The notes beneath the pieces are model-generated. The model did not search any database and was not told the DNA's origin. It saw nothing but the letters and a program-made list of their open reading frames with translations. The position numbers and the translations under genes are program-made. 64,000 nucleotides of DNA, taken from the NCBI GenBank assembly GCA_035610365.1, contig CM069432.1, forward strand, positions 127,110,255 through 127,174,254, given 5' to 3'. Position 1 is the first letter of the stretch; the number at the start of each line of letters is the position of its first letter. Shown here piece by piece: positions 11,765-22,499 of the stretch. This DNA is from Aquatica leii (lineage: Eukaryota; Arthropoda; Insecta; Coleoptera; Lampyridae).

Positions 11765-12831
11765 ATGGTGTTAACTCGTGAAGAAAAAATAGAAATTGTG
11801 TTGATTGTGGGAGAAAATTATAAAACACATAGAGAAGCAGCCATTATTTTTAATGAAAGACATCCCAATAAAAACATTATTCATTCAACTGTTACAAAAA
11901 TAGTAAACAAATTTAAGAGTACTGGAAGTATACAAAATAATTATAATAGGAAACACCAAATGCTAGTTGCCGATGAGAATACGCAGATGGAAGTAATGCT
12001 GTCTGTGATAGAACATCCAAAACTGTCACTTCATAAAGGACATCGTTGATGCAACAAACTGTAAGTAAAGATACAGTGGCAAGAATTCTGAAATTAAATA
12101 AATTCAAGCCATTCAGACCACAATTCATTCACACATTGAAAGAAAGGGATTTTGATAGGCGCTTTGATTTTGCTGTCTAGTCAAGGGAAGTTAGAAGAGG
12201 ACCCTTTTTTTACAAGGCATATCATTTTTTCCGATGAATCAACGTTTTCATCAAATGGAACTGTCTCGTCACAACATTGTCGCTGGTGGTCTGACAATAA
12301 TCCAAATTTCACTATAAAGTCTCGTGACCAATATTCATTTAAGACGAACGTGTGGTGTGGAATTTATAAGAACAGATTAATTGGACCTTTCTTTTTTCAC
12401 CAATCTATGAACGCCGAACGTTATTTACAGTTTTGCAAATTTACATCAATGATTTCATGGACGAACTACCCCTACAAGAACGTCAATGTGTTTATTTCCA
12501 TCAAGACGGTGCCCCATGCCACAGTACATTGAATGTTAGGGAATATCTTGAAAATTTGTTCAATGGAAAAGTTATTCACCGATATTCTGAAATTTTTTGG
12601 CCTGCTAGATCCCCTGACCTAACCCCCTTGATTACTTCTTATGGGGTTACTTGAACAAAAGTTTACAAGAAAGCGCCGTTTCAAGATGTTAATCATTTGG
12701 AGAGGGTAATTTTAGAAACTTGCCAGGAAATTTCTCCACAAGTGATAAGGAACGTCTTACGAGAATTTGCTAATAGAACGAATACATGTATGGAACGAGA
12801 AGGTGGATATGTCGAGGCATTAGTAGAATAA
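11765..12831 (+). pseudogene. Tc1/mariner DDE transposase, DD41D spacing, frameshifted
   Basis: The start at 11765 (MVLTREEKIEIVL) opens an N-terminal helix-turn-helix region of DUF4817 style (REAAIIFNERHP, then STVTKIVNKFKSTGSI). The first frame ends with TGA at 12048 after one shift; the next frame continues with SKDTVARILKLNKF and a TAG near 12178. Catalytic motifs follow: FSDESTF (about 12227), VWCGI, GPFFF, YFHQDGAPCH (about 12495) and WPARSPDLTPL (about 12598). A one-base shift at about 12626 moves the third Asp (DYFLWGY) out of frame, and another shift restores a C-terminus ending with TAA at 12829-12831. I count 41 residues between the second and third Asp. Inactive because of several frameshifts and a stop. 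Confidence 0.87.
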
Positions 12832-13028
12832 GGAAAAAATAATTTTGTATTAATTTATTTTCAGTAAATATTAATATTATGTTAGTTACACGACTTAGTA
12901 TTTAATTTAATTTAATGAAAGATTGTTTTCTTGTACTTCAGTACTTCCTTGTACATCCAGTAAATTTGTTTACTATTTTTGTAACAGTTGAATGATTATT
13001 ATTTTTATTGGGATGTCTTTCATTAAAA

Positions 13029-13385
13029 TTATCAGAGCATCCTAGATTTCACGGAACTAGAGTTAATTTTGCTTTGATATTGCAGACAAAAAAAAATAAT
13101 TTTTTCAATGTAATTGTTTGTAATTGCATATTTAAAGGTAGTTTTTAGTTCTGATCCAACTTTTTTTAATAACATTTTTCTATATTGTCAAAAATAAGGG
13201 TACTTTATTCTTGAGCAAAATTAATATTTTCTGAAATACCTCGTATACGACTGAAAAAATTTAATATCTGATAATTGTATTTTAGATTTTAGAACATGCA
13301 GAACTTTTTATAAAGAATAACTTTTTTTCCTAAAGTTAATAATAAAAAAGTTTTACATATGGTTCCAACTTACTGAAACATACTG
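13029..13385 (-). repeat. Right terminal inverted repeat of the first DD41D element
   Basis: Reverse complement of 11336-11695 with scattered substitutions. It ends CATACTG before the TA duplication. Confidence 0.88.
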
Positions 13386-13427
13386 TATAGTATTCATTAT
13401 AATAATTTAAAAATCAATTCCTTTTTA

Positions 13428-15293
13428 CTAGCAGTTTGTCTTTAAAGTTTGATGTAAACATTTTTGACTTGTCAATAATTGGTATATATATGCCTTAAGT
13501 TTACGAGAGAATAATAATTCGGATAGAGATATTTTAAGGTCTGTTATGGGTGTATTCTTGTATTCCATGAAAGCAACATTAAAATCACCAGCTTTGGGAA
13601 GTATATTTTTCGCTGTTTGATCAAACCTCTGCAAGTCAATTTAATTTGGGGTATCTTAGACTGGTTGTTTTAAATTCAAAGTCAAATTCGTTTGCAAAAT
13701 GTTTACACTTGTATGATAAATATAGCATATTATCTGATACTACAAATACTTGTTTAAATGCTTGTATCACATCACACTTTGTTTAGATTTTAAAGGTATA
13801 ATTTCAAGCCACTTTGTTAAATAACCTGTAATGACTAAGTACGGTTTATTTTTATACTCCAAAACATCTGATGCTAATTTCTAAAAAGGTCTAAGATTTT
13901 ATGTTGTATTAGAGGTTCTTTAGTATCGCAGTATCTATATTTTTTACAAGTCTATTGTACAATTAACGCCAAAGTGTCCTTCGTGTAGTGTTCTTAGCAT
14001 ATCCTGTCTCACAGACTTAAGTACAACAATTCTATCGTAAAATATTAGTCCATTAACGGTACTAATTTCACTTTGATTTTGTTAAAAAACTTTTAACTCA
14101 CCTTCACCTAATAAGTATTCTACATTTAAGTCATATTTCATGGCAAATTTGTTTACCCATTATACTTACGTTTGGCTTATGATCTGTTATTTTAATCTGG
14201 CGGTTATGTACAAAATTTTTTTTGTGTAGCATACCAGATAGCCAATAAATCTTTTTCTATTTTTACAGTTTTATTTAAACCTTTAGACACGTACGCTACA
14301 AGTCTAACTTCCTGTAACAAACAACAACCAATTCCATTTTGAGACGCGTTTGTGTGAATTGTTATTTCTTTTTTGTCATCAAAGTTTACTAAAGTAGTAC
14401 GTTTGTTAATTTCATTTTCATCTAATTCCATGCACATCTAACTACTAAATTTCTATATTTTTTTAAGTAGGGCACATAATGAACTTGACATTTCTCCTAG
14501 TTCAGGAATAAATCTTCTAACATAATTGACCACACTTAACAATTTTTGTAAATCTTTTTTCGATTTGAGTGGTTTTAAACCGTTTATAGGTTTCATTTTT
14601 TCATCGTCTACTCGAATGCCATCTTCATTGATTATGTGTCCCAAATGTTTTACCGCAGTTTTTCTGAATTGGAGCTTATCTTCATTAAATTTTACTCCTT
14701 TTTCTGTTGCTTTTTTTACATCTGTACTCGGCACTTTATCATGCTTCTCTAATGTATTTGTTGCAATTAGCAAGTCATCAAAATATATAATAGTGTTTTT
14801 CACCAAAATTGTTTATATAAATTTTCTTAAAATACTCAGGAGCTACTTTTAAACCAAATGGCAAACTACAAAATTTATTACAATCAAATGGAGTTGCAAA
14901 AGTTGTGAGCTTGCTCGATTCATTACACAATGTAACTTGATAAAACCCGTTTTTAAAGTCTAACACAGTGAAATATTTTTTACTAGCAAACTTACTACTT
15001 ATGTCCTCTAAAGCACTAGACTGATTTACTTTTGCGATTATCTTTTGACTCTCCAACATTTTTAACTTAGTATGCAATTTTTTTTAATTACTAGGGACAC
15101 CCGTCGTGTAAGGTGTAGCAACCGGAACGCTGTTCTCCTTTAAACTTATTTTACAAATATCTTTAAATTCTCCTAGACCTTCAGATATATCTTTATATTT
15201 GTTAGCAAATTTTTCCTCAATTATTGATTTCACATTTAAGTCAATTATTAAAAATTCTATATGATTTTTAAAGTGAGTGTTTCCGGTAATCAT
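13428..15293 (-). pseudogene. LTR element A pol: reverse transcriptase, RNase H, integrase (decayed)
   Basis: Reading leftwards from 15293: a linker frame (15293-15084, ending VATPYTT) precedes the RT. The RT shows MLESQKIIAKVNQSS, FTVLDFKNGFYQV, TTFATPFD, LPFGLKVAPEYF (15077-14778), then IIYFDDLLIATN (near 14790), so the YFDD box is intact, then LGHIINEDG and the connection region to 14453. RNase H follows at 14437-14204 with ITIHTNASQNGIGCCLLQE, where the usual TDAS is changed to TNAS. The integrase core is badly decayed (about 14130-13640; KWLEIIPLKS, VSDNM and ANEFDF are readable). Its C-terminal part at 13634-13428 carries AFMEYKNTPI. At least four frameshifts or stops separate these pieces. 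Confidence 0.85.
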
Positions 15294-16350
15294 AAAGCTA
15301 ATAGTAACTAAACTTGAATATATTTTCTGAAAAATATTGAATCACCTCAACGCCCCATTTTACGTCAAACTTCGTTTTGTTCCGGATATTGACTAATAAA
15401 CAGTTTTAAAAAACTTTAGGTGCTGTAAGTGTTATGTTAAGAAATAAAAAAAATGGTTATACAACAAACTTATGAACATGTGAAAAAGTGAAACATATGT
15501 ACATGGTAGGCATTACATTAAAAAAAATATGGAAAATATTACAGTTTTAATCGGTCACCATCTTCAAGACAATTGCATTCTTCGGCATTGTCTTCATCTC
15601 CTTCGTCAGGGTTGACAGCTGGATTGTTGTTTGCATTAACTATAAGTTCTTTGTACCACTGTAAATCTTTCCTCTCCCTCCAATTTACTTTTGTACTATT
15701 TACTTCCTTTGAGTAGCTCTTATCCAATAAGTTATCGATATCCTTCTTTTTGTTTAACTTGATTTCCCTCCCTAAGGCAAGTTTTGGAATTGCGCTGTTG
15801 AACGATTTTCCAGGTTTTAAAGACTATGGTTTATCGATATCACTGTTATAACAGGTTTCTATGAGTAGCTTTATAGATTTACTGCACCCTGTACGACAGT
15901 TTTTTCAAGGTAAATTCGTTTGGCATCTCTAATTCCAACTACTTTTTTAAACAACTCGCCCAATAGTTTTACATCATGTAATACCCAATCCGTTCCTAAG
16001 CATCTAACTTCTCCAACTTCTTTATAAATTTCCCAGTAATGTTTTTTTTTAGAATTTCTGTACGTCTTTTGCAAATCTTTTCAATTCTCCCGAACACGCG
16101 ATCAGCAGGCAGAAAGGAGTGACCTCGAATGGGAAAAAACAACACTATAGTTTTAAGGTTTATTTACAAACCGCAAATTATACATAAACCACTAAAAACT
16201 GTGTTTTGAAGAGGAACGTTTTGGTTAAAAACTACTCTTTGAAACGAACTCGTGTTATCGAAGCCAAATATTAATAGGAAAGCTTAACTTTTGAAACGGC
16301 CTGTTTATATGATTCAATGGAACTGCTATTAGTGCACACAACGCCATCTA
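15294..16350 (-). other. Unassigned ~1-kb block inside LTR element A
   Basis: Between the protease end and the RT linker lies a segment I cannot match to gypsy gag-pol. It holds two minus-strand frames: 16074-15871 (67 codons, containing VRCLGTDWVLHDVKLLGELF) and 15727-15539 (62 codons, Lys/Glu-rich then acidic, ending with a Cys-containing EECNCLEDGD tail). A short joining segment between them reads in the order GREIKLNKKKDIDNLLDKS. The two could be parts of one protein, running from 16074 to 15539. It may be a further nested element or an extra domain; no inverted repeats or target duplication were found. Confidence 0.4.
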
Positions 16351-17530
16351 AAAAAAATGTTTGGTACTTTCATCAAAAACTGCGGTTTGAAACGTCACTC
16401 CTCATATCTACTTGTTTATCATTACCTCTACAATGCAGTTTTAGTTTGCCTACAGGTTTCAACTTTGTGCCGCCATATTACGCTACTTTTTACTAGCAAA
16501 TTTTTAAAGCACAATTCTTTATACACTATTTTAAATTAGTTTATTTACCTGCAACCTCTAATGGTTCATTCCAGACCTTGTCTTTTACCACTTCTTCTAT
16601 GCTTATTACACTATTTACGACTAAATCATCATTTTTATATTATTTTTTTTCTTCTGCTATTTCTTTAACTTCTTTAATGTGTGTTTTACATGCAGTAGTA
16701 AAGTGGTTTTATTTTCCACATTTAAGACATGTCTTGCCATACGCTGGGCATTCTGTACATCCATGCGTTTTCATACATTTTGGGCATATATACTGCTTCA
16801 TAAACTGTTTATTATTCTTCCTACTGCTGTAACTTGCTTGTCCTTTTTTTTAATGTAAATTATTTTTTTTATTATATCTACATTTGCCGTATCTTTACCT
16901 CGTACATCCTCCAAATGCTTTTTTGTAACTTTGGCATTTCTGTATATTTCGGTTGCGTTATTTAAAGTTATATATTGGATGTTGAAAAACTTGTCTTGTA
17001 CACTTCAGTCATTCGTACCCAAAATTATTCTGTCAACGAAAATAAAATCTTCTTGTGTGTCATATTCACTAGATTGTATTAATTTCGTTAATTCAATAAA
17101 GAAATGATCAAAAGGTTTATCGGAAGCTTGATTAAGATTGTTAAAGACAAACCTTTTATAGGTTATATTTTTTCTTGGAACACAGTACTTTTTAAGCTCA
17201 CTGACTACCTTGTTGTATTTTTCTTTATCGACAGCTTCTTCAAACATGAAAGTGTTGTATGAAATATACAACCTCCTTACTGCCTATCGTGTTTAGTAAC
17301 AATGCAATTTTAATTTTGTCAGTTTTTTTATTCTTTTCTGTTGCTACCAAATAAGTTTTAAAATTAAAAAAAAAACCGTTTGAAGTTTTTATTTTACTTA
17401 CCTTCAAATTTCATTTAATCAGGAAATCTGCCAAAATTATACATTTTGTATACCTCTGCTTGTCAGTTGTATTTACTTTAGCGATTTTTTTTAAATCTTC
17501 GTAAATTCTTCCTACCAATTTTCGTTCTTT
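16351..17530 (-). pseudogene. LTR element A gag and protease end (decayed)
   Basis: The capsid-like part at 17271-17005 contains YKRFVFNNLNQ, SDKPFDHFFIELTKLI and FVDRIILG, the pattern of Ty3/gypsy gag capsid. Downstream, about 16800-16660, two zinc-knuckle-like motifs appear: CPKCMKTHGCTEC and CLKCGK followed by a stop and NHFTTACK, the second a classic CX2CX4HX4C. At about 16480-16380 a KPVGKLKLHCRGN segment resembles the end of a gypsy protease. The catalytic DTG/DSG of the protease is not readable. The first ~250 bp after the primer site are too decayed to place a start codon. Confidence 0.75.
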
Positions 17531-17542
17531 ACGACTGCGCCA
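17531..17542 (-). promoter_or_regulatory. tRNA primer-binding site of LTR element A
   Basis: TGGCGCAGTCGT on the minus strand abuts the 5' LTR. It begins with TGG, the complement of a tRNA 3' CCA. It resembles the site I recall for 17.6/297-type gypsy elements (tRNA-Ser primer); that assignment is from general knowledge and unchecked. Confidence 0.65.
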
Positions 17543-17677
17543 TATAGTAATCGTTGTTAATTATTAACAATATGATCATTTTATTTTATTAGGAACGTAT
17601 TTATTTTAGTTTTTACATATACATTTATTTACATTTTAATTACAAACTGGTAACTTAGTAACACTAACCTTATGACA
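17543..17677 (-). repeat. 5' LTR of LTR element A
   Basis: A 135-bp repeat matching 10911-11046. On the minus strand it starts TGTCATAAGG and ends TTACTATA directly before the primer-binding site. An AATAAA-like signal within it may serve polyadenylation. Confidence 0.85.
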
Positions 17678-17699
17678 ATTGGTGACTTTTTGCACTTCA

Positions 17700-20600
17700 A
17701 GATTTTATATGAGATTTTATTTAAAATAAAAAATCTTAAAATAGTAAAAATATTTTACAAATAATTTAATTAATAATTATAATTTAGAAAATTAAATAAA
17801 AAAATAAATAAACAATATTAATGTAACATTTCCTTTAACAAGGTATATAATGTTTAGATAGTTTGTAGTATTTTTATTATTATTATTATATTTGTGTATA
17901 TACGTTATTGCCAAGCTATTTTATTAAAATTAAATTGAACAAATCAAAATAGTTTTTATACTTTTTACACAAAAATGTAAAATAATTTGCGTTTCGGTTA
18001 ATGTTGAAGTTGAGTAATTCTACTTAAACGTTCTAAATTTACAAAAACTTTTTAATTGGTAAAACGTGCTTTTAATTGTGCAATTAAATTTGATGCTTTT
18101 GTTTTAAAAAAGATTTTTGTTTTTGTCTAATAGAACATACAAAAAATAATTTAGGTTTTCGGATTGCTTTTATTGGTAAATTGCATTTGCATAGTTCATA
18201 AATAGGCATACGTTATAGATTTAACATATATAATTATAATTATAAACAACACATTTTAATAAAAAAAACTGTTTAAAGATTTTAAAATGACCATATATTA
18301 ATTGAATTAAAAACGCTAAAGTTTTGTAATAACGACGATTAACACGGAACATAAGACAAGAATTTGATAATGTATGCAAATACGCTTAAGAACTCTGACT
18401 GCGCTAATTTGCTAAAAACCTTTAAACGTTCTTAAAGTAATTAAATAGAAAATTACAAATTTCCGCTTTGCAACCCTTTAGGGTGTGTTATACAGAGCAA
18501 CATTTTCGCAGTCCTTAAATTGAAACCACAGATTTATTTATGTGAATAGCTTAGGTTTGTTTTTGTTCTAAGAAACATTTGTAATTCAGTTTAATATTTT
18601 TTTACAACATCGTTTATTTCATATTACATTCTTAGATTTAGTTTAGATAAAGAAATTAAAACATCATAATAAGTTCCTATTTTTCATATTAGTATGCAGG
18701 CATAATAAACGTTTTAAAAAGAGAAAAGAGATTAAATCTGTATAAAAACGCTATTACAGAAAAGTTATTTTTATGTGTTTTGTTTACATAAGTACTGGTA
18801 AATTAAAATATAACAAAATAAAATTTTAGTTTTCTAACTTTTAAAACAAGTTTTATTCTTTTTGTTAATTTTACATGTACATTTTTAACTTTTATTAGTT
18901 TCCACCTTTACGACTAAGGTTGTAAAACTGTTTATATATTTAAAAAAAAGTATTACGTGTAAAACAAACGTATTTAACAAGGTTTATGCTGGTACGGAAT
19001 TACTTTGCTAAATTTTTCATTTAAAAAAATGTATTTTCAGTTATACAACACAATTGTTATTTTCACAGTTATATAGTTTACAAATGTGCTAATAAAATAA
19101 TAATTGTGTAAATATTTAAAAATAATTTTTTTTACTGTGTCTATGATTTAATACTTAAAACTTTATTAAACATATAAAAATGTATTTTGTTATAACATGA
19201 ATCTATATATATATTAGTTATTTATAGTATAAAAATTGAAATATGATAGTGAATAAATAGCTAAATTTGCATAAAATGTTAGATTTCTATTGTATCAAAC
19301 GTTTATTTATCTCTAAATAATTTTGTAATATAATTTTTTTTTAAATTAAATAATAATTCTAATTAATTTAGATGTCTTCGTTTAGGAGGGGCATGTAAAA
19401 CCACTTTAATTTATTTTTGTGGCAACGTTTCGTGCTAAAGGCGAGCACTTCATCAGGCCAACTGTAATTTATTAAACTCGTAAGTCAACAACATACTAAC
19501 AACAGAATAAATTATCAGATAATTTTTAACACATCAAACTTACAGAATAAAATCAAGTGGATCAATCCACCGACCAAGGACATCGGCAACTTTACGGGAT
19601 AGTGTTTAATTAATAATAAATAAAACATTAAACATAAAATGGTCAATAATTAAAATTTTTTATATAACGCAGGACATAAACGTTTAACAAACAATTGACA
19701 AATGTTGTGTAATCAAAAATTTATGAATTATTTTATTTTATTGAGTTTGAAGTATTTACATTGTTTATGTTTATGTCTATTACTATAAGGTTATTGCTCA
19801 TGTTGAATCTTGAAAGTAACTGCTCCAATTTTCTATGCAAGTTTTGCGTTAAATATTGTTTTACATCTGTAGTTTGTTACAACGTAGTTTATTAGTTGTC
19901 GAATACTTACTACATAAATTTGCAGTGGCTTGAAGAAGTACACATCTATTACACGAAACGTCGCCAGAAAGAAAAACATAAGTAGTTTTTAACGCCTTCT
20001 TGAATGAAAATATCAAATTTGTTATTAAGAAAATAATTGAAGATGATAAAGAAACAAATTTAAAAAAAAATGTATTAACAAAAATTGTTAACAATGTATT
20101 ACTAAACTAACCATAACGTTTTATTTAAACTTATTAATAATAATTTTTAGATACTATACGTACACTAAAAAATTGATTGTTTTATTTACTTATATTAGTA
20201 TTTAAATATAATAATTTTGTTTTGATTACGCAGTGCAATTGTTTGTATGTCTGATAGAATCTAGTTTTCCAGAAAGCATCCGTAATACATATTTTTTGAA
20301 TACTAATTACGTTAACACTAGATTTAAAAAAAAGTTACTGTTAATGACATATTTTTGTATTTTTTTTAATTGCAAATAGAAATTTAATAAATTTAAATGT
20401 GTGTTAAGTAATTCCTTCAACAGTGTTTTTCTTAAGTACATGCTTTAAAGCTTTTAGTAGTAAAATTAATTGATTATAGAAAACAGTCAAATAAGTAAAA
20501 ATTATTATCCGGATAGAGAAATAATACAATAAAATGTCTAAACGAAATATGAATTTATTTTAAATTTTTGATGTAGAAACGATGTTCATTGTGATTGCTA

Positions 20601-20958
20601 CTATTTGAGATATAGTGATCATTATTTGTTAGACTAAGGGCCGGGTTTTTAAAGTTATTTAAAATAAAAAATATTAACAGTATTTTACAAATAATTTAAA
20701 TTACACTAATTATAATTTAAAAATTAAATAAAAAAATAAATAAACAATCTCATTGTAACATTTTCTTTAACACGGTATTATAGTGTTTAGATGGTTTGTA
20801 GTATTTTTTCAACAAAAATGTGATTATAATTGTATATATGTATATAATAAAATGTCTAAACGTAATATGTTTTTATTTTAATTCTTTTGTGTAGAAACAA
20901 TGTGCATTGTGATTGCTACTATTTAAGATTTTATAATGATCATTATTTGTTTGACTAA
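17700..20958. other. AT-rich interval with repeated blocks and no gene
   Basis: No coding gene seen. About 17715-17880 and about 20655-20840 are diverged copies of one AT-rich block (shared strings include AATAAAAAAATAAATAAACAA and GTTTGTAGTATTTTT). Positions 20528-20638 and 20848-20958 are direct repeats of ~110 bp (AAAATGTCTAAACG, ATTGTGATTGCTACTATTT, ATCATTATTTGTT). The interval also holds the ribozyme-like motif at 19428-19456. Confidence 0.55.
19428..19456 (-). ncRNA. Hammerhead-ribozyme-like core
   Basis: On the minus strand, CTGATGA (19456-19450) is followed by stem II, GTGCT...AGCAC (perfect 5-bp pairing, 19448-19444 with 19436-19432), and then GAAA (19431-19428). That is the invariant hammerhead core in the right order and spacing. 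Penelope-like elements are known to carry hammerhead motifs in their terminal repeats, and this window has a Penelope-like reverse transcriptase at its right end. I could not define stems I and III or the cleavage triplet, so activity is not established. Confidence 0.5.
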
Positions 20959-21429
20959 GGGTCTTTCAAAGTTCAGATAATGCCTTTAAAAACTATTTTT
21001 TTTTTAATTATCTGCCACTTAAATCTGTCGGATAACTAGTACACGTCTTTCTAAGCATTTTATTCTGTAATAGTTACCCGACACTTTGTAACATTTTAGA
21101 TAGCACTGCATTGTAGCGCAAACCGACTATACTCAAACGAGTTTAGTGAAAGCAAGAAGTAGCTAACACACATACAGTAGTTAGAAAAAGATTGACTTAA
21201 ATTTTGATTTTGTTTACATCTGCGCGATTTTGATGAGGTTAAGTACAGATTTTGGTGTGTAGTATTTTAATAGAAATTTGCTATTGTTGTTTCCTTAAAA
21301 TTTGTTATTTTTATTTCGTTAAATTTGTTATTATTTGATTGTTGTTATTATGTTGAATTTCAATTGTTATTGAGATATCTCTAAAAGAAGTTTTCGATGT
21401 TTTAACGTAAAAAAGAAATTAAGCATAGG

Positions 21430-22440
21430 AGACAGTGGCATTGTCTTTCAATGCTACACATTTATAAGCTAAATACGCGGCAATTAAAAAAGCATTAAAA
21501 AAAGTAGTACAAAAAAATGTAGCTTGTATGTTACTGACGGTGGTTCTAAAATAACTATTGTTTACAAAGACTAATAGGAGAAATTGTTAGTAATTTTAAA
21601 ACTGGCCTTATGCGGGTTACTATTAATACATGATTGTGATGACTTACCGCAAGCACCACTAGCTATTGTATACCAGGTACATAATACTTTGAATTTCTTA
21701 CTCTTAATTGTAACAAAAAATTTCTACGTAATTTCTTCAACGCAACAAATTATTGATGCTGTTGTCCTGCCAGATATGTTGTGCACAATTCCTTAAATTT
21801 TATTTTGTGTTAATTTTAACAAAAAATTATTTTTTAGTTTCCTCATTACAACAAGAAATTGATGATGTTATCTTACCAACTAATTTGTGCACAATATTTT
21901 AAGTTTTTGTTTTAATTTTAATTAAACAAATGTTTGTTGTATCTCTGTGTTCTGCTTGCGAAGATATTAAGGGCTCTAATTTATTCATTAAGATTTTCAA
22001 ATACAGATTGCATCTGAAACATTCAGTAAATTTACAGGGCATTTGTGTCACTTATATATCAAAACAAATTTTTTAGTTGCAGGTGGTATCAGTGTAAAGG
22101 GTACAAGGAAAACTACATTACCAAGTAGGCATAAAAAAAATTTTCATTGCATTTGGACGCCAACTTCATTGCGTTCAAGAAAATCTTTCGTTCTTTACAA
22201 ACAACCTCACAGAGAGCTGTCGAAGAAAGACACGATAAATGGAAAATATCATGCATTATCAGATGAACGGCAAGAGTTAATTGTATTTCAATTGGCAATA
22301 GCTAAAAAAGATATGAAAATTGTATGTGCCAGGGTAACTCAGAAAAAAAAATGAAATAAAAAACACAACCATTTTTAAAAGAGATGGAACGTGATGAAGA
22401 ACATAAAATTAAAATAAAAATATTAAAGGAACAGTCTCAA
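21430..22440 (+). pseudogene. Possible Harbinger accessory (Myb/SANT-like) protein remnant
   Basis: Readable pieces in shifting plus-strand frames are VTDGGSKITIVYKD (about 21527), FKTGLMRVTINT, DCDDLPQAPL (about 21637), HALSDERQELIVFQLAIAKKDMK (about 22251-22320, overlapping an open frame at 22043-22354), and MERDEEHKIKIKILKEQ (about 22384). A TGGG-type motif, an acidic middle and a charged coiled-coil tail are what I expect of these accessory proteins, but none is diagnostic. A short segment is duplicated at 21738-21796 and 21838-21901 (QQIIDAVVLPDMLCTI and QQEIDDVILPTNLCTI), each followed by a stop. Many stops: not functional. Confidence 0.35.
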
Positions 22441-22499
22441 AAAATTAAATAAATGTAGATAAGACTTGAATTATTGTAAATGTTACCTATAATTCCAAT

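Larger units (their letters stand above)
11336..13385 (+). mobile_element. Tc1/mariner-type element (DD41D) with ~360-bp inverted repeats
   Basis: A 2,050-bp element flanked by TA (11334-11335 and 13386-13387). Its long terminal inverted repeats run 11336-11695 and 13029-13385 and are nearly identical apart from the outer tip (CTGTATGTCTCAG on the left, CAGTATGTTTCAG on the right, read inward). A single plus-strand transposase pseudogene lies between. The element sits in the 3' part of LTR element A, so it is the younger of the two. Confidence 0.9.
10911..17677 (-). mobile_element. Ty3/gypsy-type LTR retrotransposon A, minus strand, with nested mariner
   Basis: An LTR retrotransposon bounded by short LTRs (10911-11046 and 17543-17677) and a perfect 5-bp target-site duplication ATTGG (10906-10910 and 17678-17682). 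The internal order on the minus strand is primer-binding site, gag with zinc knuckles, a protease-like end, an unassigned block, reverse transcriptase, RNase H, integrase, polypurine tract. The RT-RNase H-integrase order is that of Ty3/gypsy. Without the nested Tc1/mariner element (11336-13385) it is about 4.7 kb. All genes are fragmented. The LTRs differ at many positions, roughly one in eight by eye, so the insertion is old. Confidence 0.88.
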
